64,000 nt of DNA from contig OY294069.1 in NCBI GenBank assembly GCA_958510875.1, positions 5,961,205 to 6,025,204 of the forward strand, given 5' to 3'. This document shows, piece after piece, positions 1 to 10,265 of this stretch (its first letter is position 1; the number at the start of each line of letters is the position of its first letter). A program made the translations under genes and the position numbers. The notes under the pieces were generated by a model. It was not told where the DNA came from. It saw only the letters and a list, made by a program, of their open reading frames with translations, and searched no databases. Source of the DNA: Endomychus coccineus. Lineage: Eukaryota; Arthropoda; Insecta; Coleoptera; Endomychidae.

Positions 1-277
1 GACAATTGAAGTAGCGTAGTTATGGGGGTTAGTACGCTTTTAAACCCCTTAAACTTCTACGCCAACGGTTGGAAATTATTTTTGAATACGAATTTAAAAA
101 CTTTGATTTATTTTCTATAAAACAATACATAATTTCCCTTGAAAGCTTTCTGTTCGAGCTATTTTGATTTTTCTAATCAGGGTTATCTTATAGAATTTTT
201 TTGAAAGGATCTTTGAGTAAAAAAATATTTAAATACCCATTTATTGGCAACGATAAAAAATAATTCATAATAAATGC

Positions 278-772
278 TCAAAATGATTCATTTACTTCAA
301 CGCAGCGGCGACATAGATTTCTCAACGACCTTCTTGTTCGAATTAACGTTTTATTATTTATTTCACCACAAGCTCTTCAAATGCCATTCAGTAGATCATC
401 TCTATTATAAATCGCCGTGGCATAAACTTTATCTCTCAAATAACCCCAAACAAAAAAGTCCAGAGGATTAAGATCATGTGAACGAGGAGGCCATGCAAAT
501 GAACCACCTCTACCAATCCATCTAGCCCCGTACTTCCTATTTAACCATTCTTGTACTTGTCTTCCAAAATAGGAAGGACAGTCATCCAATTGTATCCATG
601 TATTTGTTCCCTCATTGAGTGGTGTTTCCTCCCACATGTCTTCGTGATTAGTTTCCAAAAATTCGAAAAATGGAGCGGCCGTTAGTCTGTCTGGTAAAAT
701 GTATGAGCCGAAAATGTTCTTTTTGCAAATGCCAAGCCAGACATTGACATTGAATTCTTCTTGAAAATTCAT
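278..772 (-). pseudogene. Mariner-like (DDE) transposase, C-terminal half
   Basis: The reading frame begins inside the catalytic core (NVNVWLGI, then the DMWEETPLNE region). It passes the second catalytic Asp (WIQLDDCPSYFG) and the PPRSHDLNPLDFFVWG block that carries the third acidic residue. By my count the spacing between those two Asp residues is about 41, which resembles the DD41D branch of Tc1/mariner rather than DD34D/E. An in-frame TGA at 377-379 (Arg in the sister copy) interrupts the frame, which otherwise runs on to a stop at 278-280 through a basic tail (RTRRSLRNLCRRC). The N-terminal helix-turn-helix region is absent. It is a dead transposon gene; family placement at branch level is an inference. 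Confidence 0.75.
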
Positions 773-800
773 ACATCATGTACCATGAATTGAAACACTC

Positions 801-1310
801 ATGGTACAAGATCTAGGAATTTACAACAAAAATTCAGTGTCAATTTCTGACTTGACATTTACGAAAACAATATTTTTAGCCTTATTCGTTTTAGCAGACA
901 TACTAACGTCCGCTACATTTTTCGAATTTTTGGAAACCAATCACAAAGACATGTGGGAGGAAACACCACTCAATGAGATAACAGATATATGGATACAACT
1001 GGATGGCTGCCGTGTCCATTTTGGAAGACAAGTACGAGAATGGCTAAATAAGAAGAACGGTGAAAGATGGATTGGTAGAGGTGGTCCAGTTGCATAACCT
1101 TCTCGATCACCTGACCTTAATCCTCTGGACTTTTTTGCTTGGGGTTATTTCAAAGATAAAGTTTATGCCACGCCGTTTCATAATAGACAATATCTACTGA
1201 ATCGTATTCGAAGAGTTTCTGATGGAATGAATAATAAAATGTTAATTCGAACAAGAAGGTCGTTGAGAAATCTATGTCGCCGTTGCGTTGAGGTAAATGG
1301 ATCATTTTGA
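801..1310 (+). pseudogene. Mariner-like (DDE) transposase, C-terminal half, second copy
   Basis: This is the mirror partner of the copy at 278-772. It shares FFEFLETNHKDMWEETPLNE, WIQLDGCRVHFGRQVREWLN and, after a stop codon, PSRSPDLNPLDFFAWGYF and the basic tail RTRRSLRNLCRRC. A TAA at 1096-1098 replaces the Trp codon before the PSRSPDLNP block, and the frame otherwise stays open to TGA at 1308-1310. The first ~25 residues before FFEFLETN do not match the partner. The DNA-binding half is missing. Seen directly: shared motifs and premature stop. Known of the family: DDE catalysis of cut-and-paste transposition at TA sites. Confidence 0.75.
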
Positions 1311-2237
1311 GCATTTATTGTGAATTATTTTGTATCGTTACCAATAAAAGGGTATTTAAATATTTTGTAACTATTTAAATAGCCTATCAAAAGAATTTCC
1401 ATAAGATAACCCTGATTAGAAAAATCAAAATAGCTCGAACAAGAAGCCTCTAAGTGAAATTCATAAGGAATACTTTTGTATAGAAAATAAATCAAAGATT
1501 TTAAATTTGTATGCAATAATAATTTCCGACCATTGTCGTAGAAGTTTAAGGGGTTCATCAAATGCGTACAAAACCCCACAACTACGTTACTGTATTTGTC
1601 TTAAAAAGAATTTTTCATCCAGTAAAACAAAAGTTTATCAAGTTTGAACTAAAAATTTTCATTTGTTCAGAAGATAATGAAGAAAATGTAATCATTTTTC
1701 AAAACTTTAACACCCCGTATCTCGGGAACGAAGTGATTTAAAGAAAAATTTGATATGAAAGACCCCTATTATTTTTAGAAGTTCTATCGTTTATCGAAGT
1801 TATGAATGAAAAAACTGAAACACCCTGTATATATCACTGTATTATTTATTTATAAAGCATGAAGACATTTCAGATGTTTCTATCACTTTTTTTATAATTT
1901 GTTGGTGCGATTAAATTAAAGTGAAGATATCGTTGAGACAGGATGTTTCACTATGATTACATGAAATAATAACTACTTCCTTTTTATACCACTTTTATTA
2001 ATAATAACGTGAAAACGTAACTATAGTTTCAACACCGAAGTGCCATTATCAAACAATTAGAAAATTATGAAGAAATCAATGAAACAGTTCAAGTAAAAAT
2101 AGAGTAGAGTAAAGTAGGGTTGAGAATAAGGGATCAACGGAAATTCCAAAAACAGGTAGATCCTAGGAAAGTACATTATTACATAGTAAACAATTTGTGA
2201 ATTAGTGTGATTATAATTTAATATTCTAAGAATTATT

Positions 2238-2735
2238 TTAAGAGCGGTTTGAAAGACACATGAAAAGATCACTTTGATATAGGTCTAATTGATCATTGAG
2301 GATATTTTTATTAGAGTTTTTGACACCTTTATAAATCTCTATTGATTCTAATGTATTCAATTTAAAACCTCTGGTTTGGTTATGTAAAATGCTTAGGCTA
2401 TCTAAATTAGGGAAATTCAGACCAGTTTGTAAAAAATGATTAGCAAAGGTTGAGTCAGTTTTGTTGAGTCTAAACGAGCGAAAATGTTCTTCGTATCTTA
2501 ATTTGAAATTACGACAAGTTCTACCTATATAAAAGTCATCACACTCTGGGCAAATCATCTTATAAACTCCAGGTTTTCTATATTTATTGGTTTTGTCTTT
2601 GGCGTTGTATATAAGATGGCAAAGTTTATTTTGAGGTTTGAAACTGATTTTAAAATTATGGCGTGATAAAATGTTAGCAATATGTTCGCTTACTGTACCA
2701 AAATATGTCAAAGAGATAAATTTAGATGTAACCAC
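2238..2735 (-). pseudogene. PLE-A GIY-YIG endonuclease domain (left arm of pair 1)
   Basis: The frame runs from the RT-endonuclease linker (KFISLTYFGTVSEHIANILSR) through a GIY-YIG nuclease: GVYKMICPEC, then FYIGRT, then FKLRYEEHFRSF, ending LFMCLSNRS and a stop at 2238. The CPEC pair just before YIG is the Cys motif typical of Penelope endonucleases. This copy has no internal stop over the nuclease, but there is no reverse transcriptase. The open frame extends backward across the palindrome apex to 2822, but those first ~30 residues are the opposite arm read in reverse and are not part of the protein. PLE endonuclease nicks the target for target-primed reverse transcription (family knowledge). 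Confidence 0.8.
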
Positions 2736-3166
2736 TAAATTCATCTCTACAACATATTTTGGTACAGTAAGCGAACATATTGCTAACATTTTATCACGCC
2801 ATAATTTTAAAATCAGTTTCAAACCTCAAACTTTGCCATCTTATATACAACGCCAAAGACAAAACCAATAAATATAGTAAACCTGGAGTTTATAAGATGA
2901 TTTGCCCAGACTGGGATGACTTTTATATAGGTAGAACTTGTCGTAATTTCAAATTAAGATACGAAGAACATTTTCGCTCGTATAGACTCAACAAAACAGA
3001 GTCAACCTTTGCTAATCATTTTTTACAAACTGGTCTGAATTTCCCTAATTTAGATAGCCTAAGCATTTTACATAACCAAACCAGAGGTTTTAAATTGAAT
3101 ACATTAGAATCAATAGAGATTTATAAAGGTGTCAAAAACTCTAATAAAAATATCCTCAATGATTGA
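2736..3166 (+). pseudogene. PLE-A GIY-YIG endonuclease domain, frameshifted (right arm of pair 1)
   Basis: This is the mirror partner of 2238-2735. Relative to that arm it lacks five bases (aataa) after SFKPQ near 2828, which shifts the frame. The nuclease then reads in the other frame from KLCHLIYNAKDKTNKY through FYIGRTCRNFKLRYEEHFRS. A TGA at 3164-3166 replaces a Gln codon after KNILND, and a further small deletion follows. The second Cys of the CPxC motif is Trp here (CPDW), so the metal-binding pair would be lost even without the frameshift. Non-functional remnant. Confidence 0.8.
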
Positions 3167-3565
3167 TTAGACCAATATCAGTGATCTTTTCATGTGTCTT
3201 TCAACCCGCTCTTAAAATAATTCCTAGAATATTAAATTATAATCACACTAATTCATAAATTGTTACTATGTTTACTATGTAATACTGAACTTTCCTAGGA
3301 TCTACCTGTTTTTGGAATTTCCGTTGATCCCTTAATCTCAACCCTACTTTACTCTACTCTATTTATACTTGAACTGTTTCATTGTTGTCTTCATAATTTT
3401 CTAATTGTTTGATAATGGCACTTCGGTGTTGTAACTATAGTTACGTTTTCACATTATTATTAATAAAAGTGATATAAAAACAAAGTAGTTATTATTTCAT
3501 ATAATCAAAATGATAAATTACCATAAAGTAACGGCTTCCACCATCGATTTTTTCAGGATGTTTCA

Positions 3566-6120
3566 ATTTTTCCATGATCTGAATCATATAATTAATGTTC
3601 ATATCTTGGAAATTTATGATTTTGTAAATGAATTATTGATTCGCTCTCACTAAAGATAGGGAACAATTTCCTTTCTTTACCGAAAAATTTGAAAGAATTT
3701 CTGATAATTTAAATTTAACCATTGCAAATTCACTGGAACCAATATTGCTACCGTTCCGAAGCTCGGAGTTAGTCGACCATTTGGTTACCGTAGATTGTAC
3801 CAGGCAACACGGTTGAACTTATGGTTAACTATGGGCTTTTGGTTACTTAAACTATTAGTTAACTTGCGATTGCACAAACCAGCCTAATACTATTTCACCA
3901 ATTATTAAACAACAAGAGAAAAATCTGATGATGCTTGTATTTGAAAAAAAAAACAATCAGAATAAATGGGAAATACGCAGTTTCATTTGAAATACAACTT
4001 TGGTGGTGATACGATTTGAAACTCGGTCAAGCATACACTAACCCTTCAGTGAGAGTAAGTAATTGTTACTTGACGCGCTAATAAATGAGACATACTGCAT
4101 TGTGTGACGTGTATTAGATTAGCAGAACTTGATGATAATTCTCCCTCGAATTAATTTTGATATCACGTAACTCCAAAGACAGGAACTCCCATGGAATTGG
4201 GAGGTGCAACTGAAAACTTTAAGATTTCAAGTTGTAATTTTACGAATTCTGGTGTAAAATCGTATAAATAATCATACGATGATGACCTATTGGTGAGATT
4301 ACTTGGTCCATATTAGGACAATTGTACCATTTCATGTGTGATATCAATAGCACATGGGACCTACTTTTTAACTTCCCATCGGAAGGTAGGCACGATTAGA
4401 TATTTCCTTGTCCAATGAATACTTTTCACAAGTAGGGCTTGAAAAAAATCACAAAGAAGGGCAGAATTATTTTTTTGTTGTGTTACCATGCACTCTGTTA
4501 TTATTATACAATAACAATGAGCATATTTGCTGTGTGATGGCATGTTTTCTCCAGTGACAGATATCACTAGATTGAATTTCAATCAATACTTGAGCTCAAA
4601 ATAATTGGACATAAATGGACTGAAACAGTTTCGTAGCAATAGTCACGATAATATTTCTACAAAATGTTCCGATTCCTATCCTATTTGGCCCAAGTTGATC
4701 ATTTTTCTGCCAATCTAATACACACAAGGGAGGGTTGTTTCGATGACACGTCATTTTACTAGCTTCAGATGAACGGGATCCTTGAAATAGGAAGAAGGGA
4801 TCTACGATTAAATTTGCCTCAGAAGCTATTCAACTTCAGACATAAATATTGATTGCATGGAACAAAATTCACGCTTTACAGCGAATTAACTTTCGACTAT
4901 TCATCCCTTCTTGTCCCATCTAAGGAAAGAAATGTACAACAGTTGTTTTCAATGCTTCCAATCGATGGAAAATGCGCAACAATTTATAATGTCATTGCTT
5001 TTTTTGGACCCCAAAATTATTATTTTTCAATAGTTTTTTCAATTTCCTTTATATTTTATAAATAATTTTTGTATTAATCAATGATTCCACACGTTTCTTA
5101 AGATTATGAGACTTCGACGAACATTTCATAAATGGACATGTCATTTAAATGGTAAACCTACATAATTTCCTCATTCATCATCTGCTAGTATTTCCGCATA
5201 AATATTACAATTTATCAGCGTATTATAATCATAAAATGCACTATTATCAAATTAATTGAAATCAAGGTATATTCGCAAATTACAAAAACCTATTGGATGC
5301 TTCTGTGATGTACTATCCTGTTTGTTTGACTCATCAGAGTTAATATGTTTCATCGTCATTGGAATCACATTTTATTCATTTTTTTTTTACTTTCTACAGT
5401 ATCTCTTCATATTGGAACCGAAGAATTGTTATTTAACTTGATAAATGTGACACCCCTTTATGTTCTGAACTTCTGATGATGAATAGTACAAAACATTAGC
5501 AAACACACAATTATATTTAATTGTAGTGCTTTGAAAACGGATAATTCTGAAATAATTATTCCAGTGTGATAAATGTTAAATGCAGCACAATCAGTGTGAT
5601 TCACACTATTATACCTCCTTGGAGATATTTATAAAAATGTAAAATGCAAATAATAACATCAAAAAGGTTTACCAACACGGTGTGGTTCGTTAAAATGTCA
5701 AATAGTTCAGTAAAATTGCGAATATACCTACACAGATCGCCAACAACTTTCCTGATGAAGGTCGCAAGAACAAAACGTATTATTGTCAGTACAATAATTA
5801 CCTATTTCTCAAGATTCGCGAATAAATAATCATTTACTTGATATTGTATGAAAATCATGTTTCAACAAAATAATTGAACCATCAGGGAACATTTGGCAAT
5901 CTGTGGTAAATTACGTAAAATACAATAAATTCCTTTTGGATCCTTGTTGGATCTAATAATACATTGACTCACTAATTTGATGTTGAAGAAGTTGGAAACA
6001 TTTATTCCAATGGCTCGATGACCATTCAACACCGTTGAACCGTAAATAACAGGTTCACAGAGATCGATTCCGGGAAGTTAGCTGAAATAAAATCAAATCG
6101 ATTTGGTAACCAGCTGCTAG
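3566..6120. other. Stretch without recognisable gene
   Basis: About 2.5 kb of AT-rich sequence. The open frames here (for example at 4361-4582 minus, 4853-5065 plus, 5256-5441 plus) are short, have no recognisable domain and no convincing splice context, and I treat them as chance. A hammerhead-like motif lies near 5745-5800 and is listed separately. Nothing else recognised. Confidence 0.5.
5740..5800 (+). other. Degenerate hammerhead-ribozyme-like motif
   Basis: An exact CTGATGA core (5752-5758) is followed by a short imperfect hairpin (GGTC, loop GCAA, GAAC). AAAAC then stands where GAAAC is expected, and a GTC triplet follows at 5785-5787 where cleavage would occur. One extra A separates the core from the hairpin, the GAA is mutated to AAA, and the flanking stem I is weak. 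At best a decayed relic, perhaps the end of an old PLE-like element; no coding part is visible nearby. Confidence 0.25.
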
Positions 6121-6129
6121 CAATGATAA

Positions 6130-8405
6130 AAGTTATTAGTGCAGTCAATATGGTATAAAAATAGGTCGATTATTTAAAATTTTTGAATAACAACCGATCA
6201 GGCTGAAACAGGATGCATTCGACGGTGAAAGATATACAGACAAAAGGACCCCAAATTATTTTTGTCCAAATCTTAATTTCCCCCCAATATCCTTAAATTA
6301 GCCAATTTCTGGGATAAAAATTGAGAAAATAATTAAATAGTACTGCCGAATAGGCCTGAAAATGTGTACTCGGGGATTTTCAGGGTCGCTGATCACGATC
6401 CCGGAGTCAGATTTCCCAATTCCCTCCCCCCCCCCCCTCGTCGGTTCATCCAGCAATTTTGGAAAAAATTGATCTAAGTTGGATGAAACAGTGAGTCGGG
6501 GGTTTTTCTAGTCGCTGATTACGATCCCGACTTCAAAATTGAAAAATATCTCATCCCCCCTCCTCTAATTAACCCCCCATGGATTTTTTTGAGTGACAAA
6601 TTCCGCATTCCAGAAATATCTAGGAATTAATGGTAAAAAATGGAATTTTTATAAGATCATTGAAAAAATTGGAAATCTTGTTTTTCATTCATTGATTGTA
6701 AGCATTCAAAGTGTAGTTTTCCGATAATTTGGACATGCTAAGCAGGAATTTGAGGTCAGTTTTTCAATTTACAGATAAATTAATTAGTTAATTTACAATT
6801 TTATTTGTTAACAAATTAAAAAAAAAACAACAATTTTTCAAAATATTCAAGATTAGAGTAATTTTCGGATAATTTGAGCTCGCTGAACGTGAATTTAATG
6901 TTATTTTTGAAATTGACGGTTAAATTAATTAGTCAATTAACAATTTATTCGTTAACAAATTACCATTGAATTTTTTCAAAAAATGTTGGATGAACAGCAT
7001 GAGGGGTTAATTAGAGGAGGGGGGATGAGAGTTTTCAATTTCGAAGTCGGGATCGTAATCAGCGACCCTGAGAACCCCCCCGTTTCATTCAATTTTGATC
7101 AATTTTTTACAAAATTGCTGGATGAACGGGGGGAGGGGGGGTTAGGAGAAGGTGGGAAAAGGAATTTGGGAAATCTGACGTCGGGATCGTGATCAGCGAC
7201 CCTCAGAACACCCCCCCGTTTCATTCAATTTTGATCAATTTTTCCCAAAATTGCTGGATGAACGGGGGGGGGGGGGTGTTAGGAGAAGGTGGGAGAAGGA
7301 ATTTGGGAAATCTGACGCCGGGATCGTGATCAGCGACCCTGAAAACCCCCCGAGTAGACATTTTCAGGCCCATTCGGCAGTATTATTCAATTATTTTCTC
7401 AATTTTTATCCCAGAAATTGGCTAATTTAATAGTCGAGTGACCATTTTTTTAAATGTCATCAAAAATGGCCATGAAAAATCACTCGGGGGTTTTTGGGGT
7501 CGCTGATTACGATTCTGAACTCAGATTGGCCAAAATCGATCTTCCCAGCTGGTAATTCTGGTTAGTTTTGATGAATTAAATTAACTAAATCTGCCAATTA
7601 CCAGCCGAGGAGTTCGATTTTGGACAATTTAACTTCAGAATCGTACTCAGCGACTCCGAAAACCCCCGAGTAATTTTTCCTGTCTATTTGCGATGAAATT
7701 AGGAAAAAATGATCAATTTTGTCCACTTAAACTGGCCAATTACCATCTGGTAAGATCGATTTTGGCCAATATGAGTTCAGAATCGTAATCAGTGACCCCA
7801 AAAACCCCGAGTGATTTTTCCTGGCCATTTTTGATGACATTTAAAAAAATGGTCACTCGACTATTAAATTAGCCAATTTCTGGGATAAAAATTGAGAAAA
7901 TAATTGAATAATACTGCCGAATAGGCCTGAAAATGTCTACTCGGGGGGTTTTCAGGGTCGCTGATCACGATCCCGGCGTCAGATTTCCCAAATTGAAGTG
8001 GCCAATTACCAGCTGGGGAGTTCGATTTTGGCCAATCTGAGTTCAGAATCGTAATCAGCGACCCCGAAAACCCCCGACTAAATTTTCCCATTGATTAGCC
8101 AAAAGTTGGTCAATTTTTCGTTTAAAAAAAAATAACAAATTTGCACAAAAAACTAACCGGTAAGCTTTTTTCTAGACGTCATCCCGAATCGAATGCACTC
8201 TTTTTCATCAAAATCGGTCCATATCTTTAGATTTTCGTAATGAAATACCTATTTGACTCGACTATAAGGGTATTGGGGGGGAAAATAAGTTTTGGACAAA
8301 AATAATTCGGGGTCCTTTTGTCTAGGTATTTTTTCCCGTCGAATGCATTTCACCCCGATCGGTTGTATTTTATTTAAAAAATACACTATTGACTGCACTA
8401 ATAAA
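6130..8405. mobile_element. Large G/C-run fold-back element
   Basis: The ends match in inverted orientation: TTATTAGTGCAGTCAATA near 6133-6150 and its reverse complement near 8386-8404. The outer arms (about 6180-6290 and 8270-8350) share landmarks such as GACAAAAGGACCCC and the CCCCCCAATA run. The interior holds at least ten copies, in both orientations, of a roughly 40-bp motif built on GGGTCGCTGATCACGATCCC flanked by runs of G or C. The copies lie near 6372, 6497, 7043, 7180, 7317, 7484, 7630, 7778, 7940 and 8043. Homopolymer runs of 7-14 G or C occur repeatedly. No transposase is visible, so it is non-autonomous. Target duplication is unclear (caatgat on the left, atcatttg on the right). 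Confidence 0.6.
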
Positions 8406-8984
8406 TCATTTGTATGTCAGTACATACTAAATTACATACTGTAGATAAAAAAGGAAAAAAAAATTGTTCAATGTAAATGGATGTAATTCCATATTTGAAC
8501 GTAGTTTTTAGTTCTGATCAACTTTTATTCATAATAATTTTCGATATTGTGAAAAATAGAGGTACCTACTTTATCATTGACTAAAATTCATATTTTTTGA
8601 CAAACTGTGTAAGCAACTGAAAAAATTTAATATCTGATAATTATATTTTAGATTTTAGAACATGCAGAACTTTTTATGAGAATAACTTTTTTTCTGAAAT
8701 TAATAATAAAAAAGTTTTCCATATGGTTCCAACTTACATATAATCTCGCAAAAATTTAACTGTAGGCTCCTAACATATTGGTAATAAAATGATTATTATG
8801 ATTGTTGTTCTGAACTAAAAGAGAACTAGAATTGAACAAACGACCCCCCAAAAGAGGTCGAAAAACCCTCTTTTTCGCAAATAAACGAGGGTTGCACCGA
8901 CTTTAGGGTTTTGTTATTCGCTTTTTTTCCTAAAATTAATAATAAAAAAGTTTTCAATATGGTTCCAACTTAGTGAGACATATT
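8406..8984. other. AT-rich stretch with a short local duplication
   Basis: No gene. A segment of about 45 bp (TTAATAATAAAAAAGTTTTC and following bases) at about 8698-8745 recurs at about 8936-8975. A block reading CCAAAAGAGGTCG followed by CCCTCTTTTTCGC near 8848-8880 recurs in altered form at about 8998 and again at about 13285, at the starts of repeats S1 and S2. Confidence 0.5.
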
Positions 8985-9784
8985 TATTAAATGAAAAAAC
9001 TACCCCCAAAAGAGGCCGAAACACATCTTTTTCGCGAATTAAAGCGGTTGCAGCAATTTTCAAAGGGAGAAAACTGAGGGTTTGGTTTTTCGCATCATTA
9101 CAAACATTTTCCGTTAGGTCACTAGTCACATTCAAAAATTACCCAAATCAGCCTTAAATTGTCGTAAATTGAATCCACTAATTACGTATTTGGCAAAAAT
9201 TTACAAATAGTTCACACATTGATTAATAACGTAGATTAAAATGATAGTATCACACTCACCTTCTTTGGAAGCACCCGCAACAAAGGCAGTTCGAAACAAC
9301 TACATGGTGTTAAGTTGTTCCGGTGAAACTAGACTGTTCAATACTTTGCCAATCCAGTTCTTAGATCAGAACAGATTGGCACCTCCGCAACACCAATACA
9401 TAGTGTACAGCTTGAAGGCATCCTCTGTTCAATTCCTGTATTTGATGATATGAGGGCAGGCATTGGGTTGTTAATAAAGATAGCCTGTCCGAAGACCAGA
9501 AGAGAGTGGCACCTTCTGCAATACTGTCGTAGTGGCATTTTTCCATTCCATTTGAAGGTAAGTGAAGAATGCCACATATGTTCGACCACCAAAACATAGT
9601 GGACCTGGAATAAATTTGCTGTTCAATTTCTCTATTTGCAATGAAAGTAAAAACCTATATATTACTTAATGTTGTAATTTTGAGGAATATTGAAATATTG
9701 AATAGAAATCAGTCATTACGTGACGAAAATCCATTATCAACTTTAAATAAAACGACTATTAAAAATTCGATATACACAAGTTTA

Positions 9785-9840
9785 TTAAGAATGTGACCAT
9801 AGTTTCCCTAACACCGTAGCTTCTTCAAACGTATTACAAA
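9785..9840 (-). other. Hammerhead-like fold at PLE-B terminus (left copy)
   Basis: Minus strand, in order: TTGAAGA (9838 to 9832; consensus CTGANGA with C3 to T), an imperfect stem II, GAA, then ACTATGGT and C, giving a GTC cleavage-type triplet at 9797-9795. Sequence after it (ACAT) can pair partly with TACGT before the core. One extra A lies between the core and stem II. Known: PLEs carry hammerhead motifs in their terminal repeats. Inference: this is the corresponding site, probably decayed. Confidence 0.4.
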
Positions 9841-9970
9841 GCACTAACAGATAACATAATAACTAACCTAATATATACTTTAATGCTAATCACAGGGTAA
9901 ATAGTTATTGGAAATTTTACCGCATTGGGTTTGCCCCATTGAGGGATTACACTGGTTGTAAGCGGAAGAT

Positions 9971-10265
9971 CTAATTATACAACTTCAACAAGGGTAAATT
10001 ATTAAGTGTTTGTTGGTCATTTAATAGGATTTTCGAATTCTTATATTTATTGATTTCAAGTGATTCAAGTAGATTTAATCTATAACTTTTGTTGTACGTA
10101 AAATCTTGAAATTATCATTAAAGTTGTGGTTTTCCATAATTAAGTGTTCAGCAAAAGTTGAGTCTGATTTATTGATAATGAAACTACTCCTATGTTCTTT
10201 AATTCTTTTTCCGAAGGTTCTTCCTGTCTGGCCAATATATATCATAGGGCACGACCCACATGTTA
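9971..10265 (-). pseudogene. PLE-B GIY-YIG endonuclease fragment (left copy)
   Basis: Starting at the junction with the plus-strand copy, the frame reads LTCGSCPMIYIGQTGRTFGK, then IKEHRSSFIINKSDSTFAEH, LIMENHNF, to a stop at 10075-10077. After a frame change it continues through ILLNDQQTLNNLPLLKLYN to a stop at 9971. The C-x-x-C before YIG and the R...EH cluster are GIY-YIG/PLE endonuclease features. The GVYK half of the motif has been lost at the junction. This copy retains the STFAEH segment that the plus-strand partner lacks. Confidence 0.75.

Larger units (their letters stand above)
1..1831. mobile_element. Head-to-head pair of truncated mariner-like elements (palindrome)
   Basis: The left arm (1 to about 787) is the approximate reverse complement of the right arm (about 788 to 1603). 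Both arms read outward through the C-terminal half of the same transposase and then through matching A/T-rich 3' sequence. The apex is a perfect 10-bp inverted repeat (779-788 and 799-808) with a 10-nt spacer. The right arm continues through a non-coding tail that ends with an ACACCCTGTATAT-type terminus near 1818-1831. The left arm runs off the window start, so the outer end is not seen. Both transposases lack their N-terminal DNA-binding half, so this is a non-autonomous palindromic derivative. Confidence 0.75.
1951..3553. mobile_element. PLE-A pair 1: two 5'-truncated Penelope-like elements, head to head
   Basis: The left copy (about 1951-2735, minus strand) and right copy (about 2736-3553, plus strand) are near-identical inverted arms meeting at about 2735. 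Each holds only the endonuclease end of the element and its 3' non-coding terminus (the ATAATGGCACTTCGG region followed by TATTATTAATAAAAG). The 12-bp sequence caggatgtttca lies immediately outside both ends (1939-1950 and 3554-3565). That is a plausible target-site duplication, so the inverted pair seems to have inserted as one unit. The right end carries about 40 bp more of the terminus than the left. Confidence 0.8.

Noticed and set aside
2638..2871. 77-residue frame spanning the apex of PLE-A pair 1, plus strand
   Set aside because: Its first part is the antisense of the left arm; only the part after the apex is PLE protein sequence.
6983..8091. Open frames inside the G/C-run fold-back, glycine-rich in translation
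   Set aside because: Composition comes from G runs, the frames overlap inverted motif copies, and no domain is present.
9338..9597. Two overlapping minus-strand frames of 78-84 residues in repeat S1
   Set aside because: Part of the same stretch in two frames. The S2 counterpart is broken and no domain is recognisable.
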